Positions 63,366 through 64,000 of a stretch of DNA of 64,000 nucleotides are shown here, piece after piece (position 1 is the first letter of the stretch; the number at the start of each line of letters is the position of its first letter). The DNA comes from CAZODA01 sp964578485 (GTDB lineage: Bacteria; Bacteroidota; Bacteroidia; Bacteroidales; Marinilabiliaceae): assembly GCA_964578485.1 (NCBI GenBank), contig CAZODA010000001.1, positions 62,001 through 126,000 on the forward strand, in the 5' to 3' direction. Made by a program: the position numbers and the translations under genes. Below the pieces are notes generated by a model that saw only the letters and a list, made by a program, of their open reading frames with translations, ran no database searches and was not told where the DNA came from.

Positions 63366-64000
63366 ATGCTTGCATCTTTCTATTATTGGACAATTATATG
63401 GTTAAGGAAGAATTTTCGTGGAACAAAATATCTATCAAATAGATTTTTTTCATTTCCACATAGCATATTAAACGGTTTGTGTTTCCCATTTTTAAAAGTT
63501 GAGGATCTATGTAAGATTTGTGACAAGTTTTATAGCAATTTTGATGAGTACTTCTGTGAAGAGCACAACAAGAAAATTTATGAATGGGAGGAAAAGTTCC
63601 TGAGTGCCTGTTTTCAGGATGTAAAGTCAGTTTCAATTATTGCAGTTGGCGCAGGTAGAGAAATTTACTATTTGAATAAAATGGGATATAAGATTGATGC
63701 TTATGAATGTAATCAAGCACTGCGAGATTATGGAAATAATTTCTTGAAAAATGAAGGTATTCCGGTTCATATCAAACATTTAGACAGGAATGAAATTCCA
63801 ATTTCAGATCAGAGCTTTGATAGTTTCATTTTTGGATGGGGAGTATATAACCATCTAAAAGGAAAGGATAATAGAGTTTCATTATTGAAAAAAGTAAAAA
63901 AAATTCTTAATCCCAATGGATTAGTTGTTCTTTCATATTGGCCACATAATTGGGGAGAAAAATATAACTTGAAAAGGATATATAAAATTGCAAAAGGAGT
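63366..64000 (+). CDS. SAM-dependent methyltransferase, class I (partial, runs off the right end)
   Basis: From the ATG at 63366 the frame stays open for 211 codons to the window edge. The N-terminal part has a cysteine-bearing stretch (VEDLCKICDKFYSNFDEYFCEEH). The Rossmann-fold methyltransferase core follows: SIIAVGAGREIYYLNKMGY (motif I, SAM binding), IDAYECNQALRDYG with an acidic residue at the end of strand 2, IPISDQSFDSFIFGWGVYNHL (motif II/post) and KKVKKILNPNGLVVLSYW. The substrate is unknown. It lies just beyond a repeat-rich patch, which suggests the start of another gene block. The stop codon is outside the window. Confidence 0.8.
   Translation, partial: MLASFYYWTIIWLRKNFRGTKYLSNRFFSFPHSILNGLCFPFLKVEDLCKICDKFYSNFDEYFCEEHNKKIYEWEEKFLSACFQDVKSVSIIAVGAGREIYYLNKMGYKIDAYECNQALRDYGNNFLKNEGIPVHIKHLDRNEIPISDQSFDSFIFGWGVYNHLKGKDNRVSLLKKVKKILNPNGLVVLSYWPHNWGEKYNLKRIYKIAKG

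Overview
This window comes from a low-GC member of the Bacteroidota, most likely of the Bacteroidales/Marinilabiliales type. The evidence is consistent across the window: type IX secretion (T9SS) C-terminal sorting domains, a DUF4835/PorD-like protein, the lineage-specific omega subunit of RNA polymerase, BACON and DUF4982 domains, NVEAL-type exported peptides with six-bladed beta-propeller lipoproteins, and promoters of the TAnnTTTG type. No rRNA, tRNA, phage, complete insertion sequence or CRISPR array was recognised.

Layout. 0-12 kb is an accessory, surface-oriented region: the 5' end of a probable SusC-like gene, an orphan sugar-binding lipoprotein divergent from a methyl-accepting chemotaxis protein, an 1822-residue C10 peptidase/leucine-rich-repeat/HExxH fusion, a small T9SS cargo protein, a BACON-SUMF1 lipoprotein and a GH43 glycosidase. 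12.5-23 kb is mostly housekeeping: a DUF4954 beta-helix protein with glmS, the nucleotide-sugar genes rfbB and galE, an HU-SPOR protein, metG, an LD-carboxypeptidase and yraN. 23-27 kb holds a GH2 glycosidase lipoprotein and a T9SS cargo protein of unknown fold. 27-31.5 kb is a two-gene translesion polymerase pair (a short DnaE with a degenerate PHP site, and a Y-family polymerase). 31.6-35.3 kb holds an O-acetylhomoserine sulfhydrylase, a peroxiredoxin and an archaeal-type prolyl-tRNA synthetase.

35.5-39.7 kb is the most unusual locus. It is a minus-strand cassette in which three related four-cysteine NVEAL-like peptide genes (one intact, one without a start codon, one decayed) alternate with two beta-propeller lipoproteins and a membrane-anchored CxxC thioredoxin-like protein. 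Stem-loops or inverted repeats sit just behind the two better preserved peptide genes. About 1.2 kb of repeat-rich DNA follows.

40.9-51.3 kb is envelope biology: a low-complexity lipoprotein, a FadL-like porin, and an RND efflux locus (TetR, TolC, adaptor, RND pump, PG0541-like protein) with a perfect inverted repeat upstream of tetR that could be its operator. 51.6-61.2 kb is core metabolism and envelope assembly: a diacylglycerol kinase-like protein, cysN/cysD, fabI, recN, DUF4835/PorD, coaBC, omega and bamD. 61.7-62.9 kb encodes an alpha-oxoamine synthase. A second repeat-rich patch sharing elements with the first follows, and a SAM-dependent methyltransferase runs off the right end.
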